The position numbers and the translations under genes were made by a program. Shown piece after piece: positions 49,501 to 58,569 of a stretch of 64,000 nucleotides of DNA. The stretch is from contig OX578279.1 in assembly GCA_951217055.1 (NCBI GenBank), positions 23,304,173-23,368,172 of the forward strand, written 5' to 3'. The notes under the pieces are model-generated. The model was not told the DNA's origin, searched no databases, and saw nothing but the letters and a program-made list of their open reading frames with translations. This DNA is from Gerris lacustris. Taxonomy: Eukaryota; Arthropoda; Insecta; Hemiptera; Gerridae. Each line of letters starts with the position of its first letter. The stretch's first letter is position 1.

Positions 49501-50420
49501 CCTCTGTACTTTTATTTGGTTTACAATTAGTTACACTTTTTGGGGGTTTTTAACTTTAAAATCGATCCTCCTCAAACCTTAATTTTTGCATATTGTCTTA
49601 TTAATCATACTTTACCCTTTAAGACTTTACATAACCTAATAATTTGTAAACAATAATTCATATACAATAGTCTAAGATGGTGTACCTCCTTCCTAAATTT
49701 CTTTTTTAAAAGAAGACCACTCAGCTTCTGATCAAACTAAGTCCTTCCGAAAGTTACACGTTGGTTTAGCAGGATATAATCAGTTTCCTCCTTCTCCAAC
49801 TCCTCCAAACAGTTATCTTAACAGACAAACAATTCAGAAAAATTTTAAATATATTTTATTTAAAATTATTTATTATATTTTTTTTAAATATATTTTATTT
49901 AAAATTAATATAATTTGTATAATATATTTAGTTTTAATATTAATATGTGTTAATACTGGTAATGTTTCAGGCTTTCCTACGCCCTGGTAGATTAGATCGA
50001 TTAATATATGTTCCTCTACCAAGTTACGAAACAAGACTACAAGTCCTCAAAGTAAAAACTAAAAAGACACCTCTCTCTGCTTGTGTGGATCTTTCAGTTT
50101 TAGCTCAAAACACAGAAGGATACTCCGGAGCTGAGGTAGACATTCTATTTTTATTTATTTGTTTGGTTTACATTACTATCTTTTAATTAATAGTTTATTA
50201 TTAATATATTGTTAATTTTATTGTTTATTGTGGGTTAATTTATTTTTAGATTGTTGCTGTGTGTAATGAGGCAGCCATGAAAGCACTTGAAGAAGATATG
50301 GCTTCATCTCAAGTCAAAATGGATCACTTTAACGCCGCTCTTAAATCTGTGACGCCTAGGACTCCACAGTCTTTAATTAAAATTTATGAAGATTATATAA
50401 ATAAATCTAGTTTTAAATGA
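37568..50420 (+). CDS. SPATA5 (AFG2A): AFG2A/SPATA5-type tandem AAA ATPase, 10 exons
   Basis: Exons: 37568-37751, 41081-41263, 42756-43211, 45871-45986, 46185-46450, 47278-47551, 47692-47901, 48563-48829, 49971-50135, 50250-50420. All junctions are GT-AG and all phases agree, giving 763 aa. The family releases shuttling factors such as RLP24 from pre-60S ribosomes. A C2HC cluster (C15, C18, H30, C34) opens the protein. Exon 2 (IGDPVVIST...KAWP) matches the N-domain. D1 has a Walker A at 288-295 (GGHGTGKS) but DN rather than DE in Walker B (348-349), no sensor-1 Asn and no pore aromatic. D2 is canonical: GPPGCSKT 538-545, FLDEVD with D597/E598, KWVGES pore loop, AATNRPD with N645, LRPGR at 655-659. 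The GPPGCSKT box favours AFG2A over AFG2B. I chose ATG 37568 as the only Met before the zinc cluster. It is shorter than the human protein (893 aa, recalled). Exon 4 could also start at 45877. Confidence 0.9.
38054..38268. mobile_element. Small inverted-repeat insert inside the piggyBac element
   Basis: AAATCGGATTGTACGTGCCC at 38,054-38,073 is mirrored by GGGGCACGTACAATCCGATT ending at 38,268. Between them lies a GC-rich palindrome (GGAGCACCGCGAAGCGGTGC) and a block that is repeated in inverse orientation at 41,488-41,560. Its own target duplication was not found. Confidence 0.6.
38627..39310 (+). CDS. Truncated piggyBac-type transposase, 227 aa
   Basis: Starts at ATG 38,627 ([17 protein letters not shown]). 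The first ~80 residues are acidic and Ser-rich, as in PGBD-type proteins. The domain start follows: [15 protein letters not shown], a [20 protein letters not shown] block where relatives have a helix before the catalytic core, [22 protein letters not shown], and the [20 protein letters not shown] motif that precedes the first catalytic Asp. The frame then runs into IMFFTFIL and a stop, so the DDD core and the C-terminal zinc region are absent. Full-length members are about 500-600 aa. It cannot be a transposase. Whether the fragment is expressed as a DNA-binding remnant is unknown. Confidence 0.85.
   Translation: MEQLKLFRTPEEILEEFYQQEEESVCDGTFDDSCSESEDGTIKNDDLIEDTFDVEEVDNEESIKFSGEDDEEREFILGKNLETIWTTAPLRSKFAKTPSKNIVVYLPAAKGVARGTIDEGKLFSLFLNDEMFDILVQCTNLEIERKVNKYNSRQWYTSTTDALELKALCGLLYMSAVLRDSHLNVIDMFSKLYGPPIFRFTMCKNRFEFLINALRFDNKIMFFTFIL
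39720..40330. repeat. Dispersed repeat, foldback-like
   Basis: Shares ACTGAAGAATATGAGGCAG, GCCTCACTCCAACGTATTTT and TTTGACAAAGGGATAT with copies at 53,200-53,690 and 62,030-62,110. Within this copy a block near 39,950-40,005 is repeated inverted near 40,205-40,270 (CTCAAGTGTATAAATTAAG against CTTGATTTATACACTTAAG). It lies in intron 1 of the AFG2A gene. Confidence 0.7.
40331..41080. other. Remainder of AFG2A intron 1
   Basis: AT-rich, with no repeat or gene that I can name. The acceptor at 41,079-41,080 (TGTGTTTTAG) precedes exon 2. Confidence 0.6.
41488..41560 (-). repeat. Inverted partner of 38,093-38,164
   Basis: About 73 bp that is the near-exact reverse complement of 38,093-38,164 (for example GAAAAACAACCCTCCTGCAT). 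It falls in intron 2, so the pair brackets exon 2. Confidence 0.85.
41673..42278. mobile_element. hAT-type MITE in AFG2A intron 2
   Basis: Ends CAGCGTTTCCCAACC and GGTTGGGAAACGCTG are perfect inverted repeats, flanked by the 8-bp direct repeat CTCTAGAA (41,665-41,672 and 42,279-42,286). Second-order repeats GCGACCCTA occur just inside each end. It has a T-run at 41,852-41,877 and no transposase. Confidence 0.93.
43278..43597. mobile_element. pogo/Tigger-like MITE in AFG2A intron 3
   Basis: The left end CAGTAGAACCCGATTATC and the right end GTTAAGGTTCTGCTG are imperfect inverted repeats. TA flanks both (43,276-43,277 and 43,598-43,599). Non-coding. Confidence 0.75.
43890..44536. mobile_element. 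hAT-type MITE in AFG2A intron 3
   Basis: Inverted ends CAGTGCTCGATTT and AAATCGAGCCCTG, with a perfect 8-bp target duplication GTTACAAC (43,882-43,889 and 44,537-44,544). The sequence next to each end (GGTGCCGGAAC and GTTCCGCC) continues the inverted symmetry. Confidence 0.92.
44619..44845. mobile_element. Foldback MITE in AFG2A intron 3
   Basis: Arms of about 50 bp: AATACAAAGAAATAGTCTCT and AAGATAATACTTGTTTCTTT on the left, mirrored at 44,790-44,845. The loop is about 120 bp. Confidence 0.8.
44930..45045 (-). mobile_element. tRNA-derived SINE head
   Basis: The minus strand shows a tRNA-like fold: GCGTAGCTTAGTTGGTAGAGC (A box), an anticodon-arm-like CTATAGTGGAAATATAG, and GTGGTTCAAATCCCGGC (B box), followed by TTTTTCTCTATCTGTTTCCC and an AT-rich tail. 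The acceptor stem pairs only approximately. A second copy lies inverted at 45,172-45,285. I prefer SINE to tRNA gene because the two copies share the non-tRNA tail. Confidence 0.75.
45172..45285 (+). mobile_element. tRNA-derived SINE head, inverted second copy
   Basis: Begins within the A box (TTGGTAGAGCGCTATACTGG), then ATGGTTCAAATCCCGGTGCT as the B box and the same TTTTTCTCTGTCTGTTTCCC tail as the 44,930 copy. The first ~15 bases of the tRNA head are missing. Confidence 0.75.
46623..46678. repeat. 56-bp near-perfect palindrome
   Basis: Arms CTGAAGAATTCCTCTTCTTT plus ACC at left and GGT plus AAAGAAGAGGAATTCTTCAG at right are fully complementary. The centre ACCCTAGGGC has one mismatched pair. 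No spacer. Confidence 0.93.
46941..47090. mobile_element. Small foldback MITE
   Basis: Left arm GGCATTTTGCATTGCTCGTG and right arm CCACACTTGCATGCAAAATG are complementary, and the match extends outward through TCGTGCG/CGCACTCGA and GTACGC/GCGTAATGTAC with mismatches. A small inner stem-loop (ACCCTCGCTAACGCTCGGGT) lies at the centre. Confidence 0.7.
48085..48415. mobile_element. MITE in AFG2A intron 7
   Basis: Inverted ends near GGTGCGTTCAGAATCACTAA (48,089-48,108) and TTTAGTGATTCCAAACGCACC (about 48,391-48,411). The interior has further inverted bits (AACCAACTGC, GCAGTTGACTG). No coding capacity. Confidence 0.7.
49240..49457. mobile_element. TA-flanked MITE in AFG2A intron 8
   Basis: Perfect ~30-bp inverted ends (CAGTAAGATTTACTAAAGTT and its mirror AACTTTAGTAAATCTTACTG), TA on both sides (49,238-49,239 and 49,458-49,459). 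Consistent with a Tc1/mariner-type MITE. Confidence 0.9.
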
Positions 50421-51620
50421 TTTTTGTGTCTGTTTTTACAATTCCTCTTTTAATCTTAAAAGAAACTTTTAAAAATAACTGCAGTTATTCAATAAGTTTA
50501 GTGCCCAAGGCTTAAATTACACATCATGTGTCTTTGTTGAAGTTAAATCTTTAAATTTGTTGTTGTATAATGTATTTTTGTTTTTTTAAACCTAGTAGGA
50601 ACTTAGTTATATTGTATTTAAATGGAGCAACTGGGCGAAGTTATTTTTTCTTTGCATATTGCTATGCTTTATCTTTATCTTGCAATGCTTCACTAGGTAT
50701 TTAATTTCTCTTTCGTAATTATATCAGATTTAAATAGTTCTTTCACCATTAAATTACAATCTTACCCTCTCTGTACAAACACTTAAAATTTCACTAGGGA
50801 TATTAAATATACCACACAATCAAATGTGTTATCTGATAATTCAAATTTATTTACTTACTTTTTGTGAAATATGGTCCAACAATCATTAGATTCTCAAGTT
50901 GGCGCAAGTTGCACCATCAAAACTTTTGGAGGGGAATAAAATTTAGGTGTATTTTTAGAGATTGGGGGGGGGGGGGGGGGATTTTTTAAATATTCCAAGT
51001 GACAGGCAGTTTTGGGGGAATTTGTGCCATGGTCTTGGGGGGGATGGGCCCCCTGAGTTTAGAGACATAAATCGGAGGGAGAAAGCTACACATATGATTC
51101 GGAAATATATTAAGTAAAGCTTAGTGACAATGATAAAAAAATTGGGGTTATAAGATGAGCAACTATTATTTTTGTGAAATTTCTTAAATAAATAGTAATT
51201 TTCTTAAAGATGTTGACTTTATTTTATTGAAGGATTTATTTATATAACCGAGAAATATATAATTCAATTTTTTTTTTAATGTTAAGAATGCAATATAAAA
51301 TAAAGGTAAAACTTATACTTCTTGCAAGTACTTAAGTTAGAAATTATGGGGTCGAGTAGTGGAATATTAATACAGCCTTTGATTAAATTGAGTAGTACAC
51401 TTCTCCTCCAACTGCTAAGAACTGGAAGAAAGTTTCTATGATTTAAAAATATTTAACCCACATTGTGTTTATCTGTGCCAAAGACAATTTAAGTGAAAGC
51501 TGATGGATGCTGAGTCAATTAGGTGTATAGGTTAACCTGCAATAAAATTATTGAGTTTATGAATGGTTCAATTCAACTGCCTCCTCCAAAGGGTATGTAT
51601 GGTTATAAATCATTAACCTT
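50421..51620. other. AFG2A 3' flank, no gene seen
   Basis: Presumed 3' UTR followed by intergenic AT-rich DNA with a G-run at 50,965-50,980. I could not settle on a polyadenylation signal. Confidence 0.45.
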
Positions 51621-52200
51621 ATAGACCAGGAGATAGCGTGCAAAAAAGTGTCTGACTAACATCAAGCTAGAATTTTGTATACAAGTCAATCTTTTAGCGC
51701 CTTTTAAGGTTATGTGGTCGACTAAGTTCGTCTGCGGGACATAGCTTGGCATAGGCGTTTAAAAAAATCAAACCGGTGGAGAGCGGCCATGTCTCAATTA
51801 TGGTGGACAATGTGATTTTCATGATCCTGAGTACAAAATTAGTTAGTAGACCGAAAATCAAGTTGATGTTAGTTCGTCCCTTGACAGGTGACATGTTGAT
51901 TTTTAGTAATATTTGAATAACTAACCTATCAAGTGTGAAAATAACATCGACTTGATTTTTGGTCTACAAACTAATTCTGTACTCAGGATCATGAAAATCA
52001 CATTGTCCACCATAATTGGTGAGACATGGCCGCTCTCCACCGGTTTGATTTTTTTAAACGCCTATTGCCAAGCTATGTCCCGCAGACGAACGTAGCCGAC
52101 CACATATTCTTAAATAAAAGGTGCTAAATGATTGACTTGTATACAAAATTCTAGCTGATGTTAGTCAGACACTTTTTTGCATGCTATCTCCTGGACTATT
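51621..52200. mobile_element. Hairpin MITE, complete copy
   Basis: Same family as 19,055-19,634: left end ATAGACCAGGAGATAGCGTG, right end GCATGCTATCTCCTGGACTA, mirrored GCCTTTTAAGG and GAGCGGCCATGTCTC blocks, turn near 51,905. Confidence 0.88.
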
Positions 52201-52721
52201 AACTAAAGAGGAAAATCTGTACATATTTTTCTTTTAAATATTTTATAAATGAAACTCCTTAATTTTGAGAATAAAGGTTACAAGCAATAATTCCAACATT
52301 TTCATATGTAACATGTAACTTACTGTCTGGTCAAGATGATAATTAATTTCGAGCTCTCATTGGCTCCCGTGATAGGATAGTTATTCAAATATTACTCTAA
52401 ATTAAAGTGGTCACCTATAAAATGACAAAATATTATAACATCAACTTAATTTTCTGTCTACTAGCTTTAATCGTTAATCCAATTTCTATTGGTTACCATT
52501 CAATATCCAATAGGAGGCGTCGATAATAATATAATCAAATCTCTCTTTAAAACTACATCTTTGTTTAGATTTAAAAAATAATAATTCAAATTCAAACCTG
52601 ATTTATGGCTAACCTGATCAAATGTATCAGCTGGTAAAATTTTTCGTCGGACGAGTTTTCTGTCCGATAATTTTTACCACACAATTTTAGGTACTGTAAT
52701 TTAGTTTATTAAAAATTAATC
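52201..52721. promoter_or_regulatory. Upstream region of ATP synthase subunit f gene
   Basis: The promoter and 5' UTR should lie in the last few hundred bases. A stem-like TTTTCGTCGGACGAGTTTTC with GTCCGAT occurs at about 52,640-52,668. No defined core element was recognised. Confidence 0.4.
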
Positions 52722-55700
52722 ATGGGTATAGGGGATTACCCTGCTGAGTATAATCCTAAAGTTCATGGACCTTACAACCCAGCTACTTTTTATGGAAAAC
52801 GTGAGTAAACTTACGTTTAGTTAATTATCTTTACCGATCACGGAATTCATCCCTTCATTATATCATTTTATTCATTATGATTAATTTCCTTTTAACTTTA
52901 CAGCGGATACTGCGTTTGGTGAAGTGAAACTTGGTGAACTCGGAAACTGGCTGGTTAGAAGGAATAAATCTCCCCAGGCTGTTGTGGGAGCGGTCAGCCG
53001 TGGTAAGTTATAGTAGACTATAGTTACCCTGCTTCACTATTCACCAAGATTTGGAAGAACTGTTCCTTATCTATGAAAAATGTTTCAAAAGAAAATATCC
53101 TTGGCCAACTGAAAATATTATTGAATTCATCTAAAGTACCTATTTGCATAATCAAATATACCCTATTTAAATGCATGTGGGGAGGAAGGTACATACACAA
53201 ATTGTTAGTAATTCTGCAGTTATTTAGCCATCTAGGATAAGATGTTAGAAAAGTAGGGGGGGGGGGGCTCACTTGAATGAAATGACAAAGGGATATTATC
53301 TCTCAATTGTATTAATCTTACAAAGAATAAATCAAGCGAAAGTGTGGCCCTAAGCGATTCTGGACTGTATGGATAACTACAGAATAGCCAAATAAGTAAT
53401 TCACATAAAAAAAATTACTTAAAATAATGCTAGAATAGGACCAATCTTGTAATGTTTATTTGGTAAAACTGAAGAATATGAGGCAGTTTATAGAAAAGTG
53501 GGCAGGGCCTCACTCCAACATATTTTTTTGACAAATGGATATCAACTCTCCTATGAACAAATAATACATTTATTATTTCTCAAATGTTTACATACAAATG
53601 TACTGTTTAATCTCTTAATTGTATAAATCAAGCAAAATTGTGCCGTAGCACAATTTTGCAAAGCATCTCCTTCAGTTCAGCCGTTTATTTACATGATTTG
53701 TTTCTAAAGTTTTAACTTAAGTATTGAATATAATAATTACTTTGTTCACAAACTACACTTCTTGTAGTTATTATTTTTGGTTGAATTGTGTCACTTAGAT
53801 TTTTTCATCCCTACTTGATCTTGGTTGTTCAGTGACAAGTTCACTGTACCTTTTGTGATTATTTTTTCACTCAGTGACCCCCCTCTTGGGTCTAATTTGT
53901 TAGGAATTGTTAAATTAAAAGATTTACCATTTCACCTCTCCTTTAAAGTTTACTCTACTGAATCAAGTTTTGGACGCCTCTATTCACTGGTGGTTAGGTC
54001 ATTCATTTAGTGCTGAAGCCTCCTCGATTACACGAGAGCGAGTAAATTCGCTAGAAATTAGTTTGGCTTTCTAGTGACATCTTCATCTTATAGGTGCCCT
54101 ACCGATGTGATCGAAACAAACAGTGGCAGAAGGGGGAAAATTGTGGTTACTTTACTTGTAGTCCAGGAGGTAGCGTGCAAAATAGTGTCTGACTAACATC
54201 TAACTAAAATGATGTGTATAAGTAAATCTTGTGGTGCCTTATAGTGATGTAAAATACCCGGGTATTTAAAACTGCGGGTAAATACCCTGGGTATTTACCC
54301 GGGTAAATACCCATTTTGGGTAAATACCCAGGTATTTATGATGATTTTTAAAGTTACGACTGCTACGAGTTTAATTTCAAACTCATTTATTGTAAATAAA
54401 ATATATTATGAAAGTTCAAGTAGTTATTAAGTGATATTAGGTCTGAATAATATTATTGAATGGATATTAATAAGTTAATAAGAAAAATAGTCCAGGAAAT
54501 AGCATGCAAAAGAGTGTCTGACTAACATCAAGCTAGAATTTTATGTATAAGTAAATGTTTTGGTGCCTTTCAAGAATATGCAGTTGACTAAGTTTGTCGG
54601 CAGGATATTGCTTGGCAATAGGCATTTGAAAAAAACAAACCGGTCGAGAGGGGCCATGCAGTGGCTTAACTATGGGCCGCATTGCGGGCGGGCCCCCGGT
54701 GCCATAGGGACTGTCGATGGGGGCCCCCTCATAATAAAATCTATCCCTCATAATAAAATACCTTGGAATCATACTTCTATACTATTGCCAGGGGGCCTAT
54801 TCAGTTTGAACGCAAATCCATTCATCAATTTTCTTTGGCGAGGGGCCCCCTAAAAGTTCTTGGGGGGGGGGGGGGGAATGGAATGCGCTAGTTACGCCAC
54901 TGCGGCTATGTCCCACCCTTTATAGTTGACAATGTGATTTTCATGATCCTGGAGTACAAAATTAGTTAGTAGACTAAAATCATGTTGATGCTAGTTCCTC
55001 TCGTATAGGCTGGTTAGTTAAATATTACTCCAAATCAAAGTGGTCACCTATTAAGTGACAGACTACCATCAACCTGATTTTTGGACTACTAACAAAGTTA
55101 GTACCTACTCAGGATCATGAAAATCGCATTGTCATCCAAAAAGGGCGTGACATGGCCGCTCTCCATCGGTTTGTTCTTACAAATGCCTATTGCCAAGCTA
55201 CGTCCCGCAGACGAACTTAGCCGACCACATATTCTTAAAAGGCACCAAAACATTTACTTATACACAAAATTCTAGCTTGATGTTAGTCAGACACTTTTTT
55301 GCACGCTACCTTCCTGGACTAAATGCCTGCATAAAATATGAATGCATTATCTAATTTTCAAAATAATAATCCTGTCCTTTTCCTTCAAAATGGTGGAGTT
55401 TTCACTGCACAGACCTTCAAAATAAGCATTCTGTTTGAAATAATTGAATCTGTATTACTAATATTAATATATGTACTTAGAAATAATAAATACCCGTACG
55501 CTGGGTATTTTTGTAGGCTATTTTTTTAGGAATTAAGTAAGCTTAAAACAATCCTATACTCCTTACATGACATTTATTAAAGCCATTAGGGTATGGAAAA
55601 TGCTCAGAACCTCTTAAAACACTATTTAAATCATTATTTGTCATAAATACCCTTATTTTGGGTATTTACCCTGGCCTCGGGTAAATACCCAGGTAAATAC

Positions 55701-56316
55701 CCATTTTTATTTACCCTACCCGCTGGGTATTTACCCGGCCCACATCACTAGTGCCTTATAAGAATATGTGGTCGGCTAAGTTCATATGCGGTACATAGCT
55801 CGGCAATAAAAAAAAAAAACGCTATCCAGTGGCCTTATCCTACTCTTTTTGGTGGACAATATGATTTTCATGATTGTGTGTGCAAAATAATTTAGTAGAC
55901 CTAAAATCAAGTTGAATGTAGTTTGTCACTTGTCTATTGAGCACTTTTATTTGGAGCAATATTTGATTGAATAACTAACCTATCAAGTAACAAACTACTA
56001 TCAACTTGATTTTAAGTCTACTAACTAATTTTGTACTCAGAATAAAAAAATCACATTGTCCACCATAAAGGGTGGGACATGGCTGCTCTCCACAGGTTTT
56101 TTTTTTTTTTTTTTTTTTCCAATGCCTATTGCCAAGATATGTCCCGCAGGCGAACTTAGCTGATCACATATTCTTTAAAGGCACCACAAGATTTACTTAT
56201 ATACAAAATTCTAGCTTGATGTTAGTCAGACGCTGTTTTGTACGCTATCTCATGTTGCTCTTAAATGATCATATCTACATTAAATGTAAATGATATTTAC
56301 AAAAAAAAAAAAAAAT

Positions 56317-56394
<78 letters not shown>

Positions 56395-57669
56395 TGTCTC
56401 TAATATACTATAAGTCTATCAGGAAACCATGTAAATTTGTCACTTTAATTGTAGTGGTTGAAGGAACTGGCAAATTTCAAGGCAAAATAAATTGTAATAT
56501 TGAATTTATAAAATAGTTTTTATTGTCTTTTTTTCTATTAGAATATAAGAGCAAATATATTTAGGTAAAAAATTGTTTTATTACATTAATCTTTTTTGCT
56601 ATAGCTTTCTGGAGGTGGCAGCATAAGTACGTCCTTCCCAAGAGGACTGGATTGGCTCCACTAATGCATATGGCTTGCGGTGGAATGCTCTTCTTCTACT
56701 ACCTTAACTACAAGAGGATGAGTATGTGGCCTTATCATTTAAAACTATCTTAGTCATATCTATCTATCGGAAGAGACCATTTAAAAGATTTTTTAAATCC
56801 TGATGTTTCATTAGGTTCTGGTTGTGGAAAGATATGCTTTAGAACTACCGTATTTATTTTAATGTAGCCTGTATGTATCATTGCACAATAACTGTACTAT
56901 TCTTACAATTAGAATTTATTTTTGACACCGTGTAAAATTGAAAGGAGAGCCAAAAGCTTAAAATTTTTATATTTGACCTAGACATCAAAATCTTAAGCTC
57001 TCATTAGGCCCCAACCTAGTTTTTTCACACTGTCAAAAATCAATTCTATTTGTACGACTAGTATAGAGGGTTTGATACTACCTCCTTTGCATTTTTCTAT
57101 TAAAGCACCCTTACTAGTAAATCTGGCCCAGTTACTATTAGAGTAATGTGTTGTATGTTTAAAATTTCTTATGTTTAATTTTCATTCTACAACCTATCCT
57201 GTGATTTTTTTAAATGAATTTTGAATTACGTCAAATTAATTATTTACAATGCGAGGGTGTTGGCCAAATTTTGGATTATTGGTTCACTTTTTGTTTTTAA
57301 CAAAACCTTTTTTTGCCACAATAAAGCCTTATAGAATTAAAATTTTCAGAACATTCAATAGTTTATAAAACTATAAAAACCTTTCTACTATGAATAAGTC
57401 ATGATTAAGTTATTGTACTGTCCTTCTGATTTTTTTAATTTGAGTGGCAGAAACAATTCATATTACATGTAAACTATTTACTTATTAATTAAATATAATA
57501 TCCTAAGTGTCATTCTAAGCATTGCATGTCTGCAATGCTCCTGTTTCCTGAAATTACCCTACAAAAAAGTTGACACTTATTATTTTTATTATTTTATATG
57601 TTCATTTTTTAACTTTAACTTAACTTTATTGCTGTTTCAGAGGCCCACCGCAGGTACGAATACCACTAA
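52722..57669 (+). CDS. ATPsynF: Mitochondrial ATP synthase subunit f, 4 exons
   Basis: Exons 52722-52800, 52904-53002, 56605-56721 and 57641-57669 join in phase with GT-AG introns and give 107 aa, the length expected for the insect protein. It is a small subunit of the membrane Fo sector, sitting in the inner membrane near subunit a and supporting complex V assembly and dimerisation. The sequence opens MGIGDYPAEYNPKVHGPYNP, contains GELGNWLVRRNKSP, AFWRWQHKYVLPKRTG, and ends in a hydrophobic span (MACGGMLFFYYLNY, residues ~82-96) and the basic HRRYEYH tail. This order matches my recollection of fly ATPsynF throughout. The start is the only ATG before the conserved N-terminus. Intron 2 (3.6 kb) carries a nest of transposons. 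A likely poly(A) signal AATAAA sits at 57,836. Confidence 0.95.
53200..53690. repeat. Dispersed repeat, copy in ATPsynF intron 2
   Basis: Shares AAAACTGAAGAATATGAGGC, GGCCTCACTCCAACATATTT and CCATCTAGGATAAGATG with 39,720-40,330. It contains a G-run at 53,258-53,268. Confidence 0.7.
53691..54158. other. Part of ATPsynF intron 2, nothing identified
   Basis: AT-rich intronic sequence without recognisable repeat ends. Confidence 0.45.
54487..55321. mobile_element. Inner hairpin MITE within the hAT element
   Basis: A second member of the ATAGTCCAGGA family: left end ATAGTCCAGGAAATAGCATG, right end GCACGCTACCTTCCTGGACT. It is longer than usual because a third element (54,659-54,902) interrupts its left arm. 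Confidence 0.85.
54659..54902. mobile_element. Innermost hAT-like MITE
   Basis: Ends CAGTGGCTTAACTA and TAGTTACGCCACTG are inverted repeats with one mismatch. The 8 bp before (GGGCCATG) and after (CGGCTATG) match at 6 of 8, consistent with an old 8-bp target duplication in the GCGGCCATG block of the host hairpin. The interior is GC-rich with GGGGGCCCC motifs and a G-run. Confidence 0.75.
56324..56388. repeat. (TA)n microsatellite
   Basis: About 65 bp of TA dinucleotide in intron 2 of ATPsynF, preceded by an A-run (56,300-56,314) and a short ACAC run. Confidence 0.95.
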
Positions 57670-57835
57670 ACCAACCAACACATCTCTAGACAGCTGAGAT
57701 AGTGTGTAGTTCTTAAATCTTCACCATTCATTTTTTTAACTGTTGTTTTGTTAATTTTATGAGAATAATGTAAATTTACCTTTTGTTTAAATACCAGCTG
57801 TATCAAATTTAATCTGTTAATTTGTATTTCTCCAC

Positions 57836-57841
57836 AATAAA
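57836..57841 (+). terminator. Likely poly(A) signal of ATPsynF
   Basis: AATAAA about 165 bases after the stop codon, followed by an A-rich stretch. It is the first perfect hexamer downstream. Confidence 0.55.
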
Positions 57842-58084
57842 AAAAAAACATATTATTTAGGATGTAGAAGTTCTTTTTTTAAATTTGTGTGATTTATTAC
57901 TTTTTATCCTATTTTTTTAAGGGGCATTTTAGACTTTAAAATGGAACTTTAATTTTTCCAATTAATTATAGGCGTTTCATATATTTTTTTAAGTTTGTTA
58001 TTTAACTAAGTGTTAAATAAAAATAATCAAGATAAAAAGAACCTTTTTATCTTATTTCTTGTCAAAACAAATAAAACTACAGAA
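57842..58084. other. Intergenic, no gene seen
   Basis: Short AT-rich spacer between the ATPsynF 3' end and the dispersed repeat at 58,085. Confidence 0.5.
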
Positions 58085-58292
58085 CTAACTTTCCATACAG
58101 CAAAATTTGCTAAAAACAAATTAAACTCTGCTGAAAGATGGCTAAAAGTATTAAAATAATGCATTGTCATCGTGTTCTGAGCTATTCTATAAGTTTAAAA
58201 TGTCTAGCTACTCGGGAAGTTAGTTAAAAATCAATTGCAAGATTTGTACTGGACCCACAAACAAGAAAGCAAGCTAATAAAAACGTAGTAAA
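58085..58292 (+). repeat. Dispersed direct repeat, copy 2
   Basis: Second copy of the sequence at 24,790-25,033 (GAAAGATGGCTAAAAGTATT, GCATTGTCATCGTGTTCTGA, CGGGAAGTTAGTTA, AAGCTAATAAAAACGTAGTA), same orientation. Confidence 0.75.
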
Positions 58293-58569
58293 ATTTACTT
58301 CCTCACTCAGACCCAAATGCTAAACACTTAGCTAAGTTAGTCCCTGGAAGTGCAAATTAATATGAATAATAGTATGTGAGGAAATTAATATGAAGAATAA
58401 ACTTTTAGTTTTAAGGAATAAAATAAAGGGATTACAGACAGAAAATACAAAGAAGAAAAGTTTAAAAAAATTTACTTAAAGGTCTATTTTGTACAAAATG
58501 AAAGAAAATTTTAAGTTAAAATTAATAAATAATAAGAAGTGAAAATCCATATTCTAAGTTTTTAGGTAA

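Larger units (their letters stand above)
54242..55750. mobile_element. hAT-type non-autonomous element
   Basis: Ends TAGTGATGTAAAATACCCGG and its mirror CGGCCCACATCACTA, with a perfect 8-bp target duplication GTGCCTTA (54,234-54,241 and 55,751-55,758). Sub-terminal GGGTAAATACCC palindromes are dense at both ends (54,255-54,340 and 55,655-55,735). Another hairpin MITE has inserted at its centre. Confidence 0.92.
54159..56256. mobile_element. Outer hairpin MITE, split by a hAT element
   Basis: The left end TAGTCCAGGAGGTAGCGTGC starts at 54,159 and is broken after 75 bp by a 1.5-kb insertion (54,242-55,750). It resumes at 55,751 (GTGCCTTATAAGAATATGTG) and ends in the right arm TGTACGCTATCTCATG at about 56,256. 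Without the insert it would have the size of the copies at 19,055 and 51,621. Confidence 0.85.

Noticed and set aside
47278..50420. Assignment of the ATPase to AFG2B/SPATA5L1 or to p97/VCP
   Set aside because: The D2 Walker A reads GPPGCSKT as in AFG2A, whereas AFG2B has GPPGCAKT (recalled). VCP has a canonical D1 and a different N-domain.
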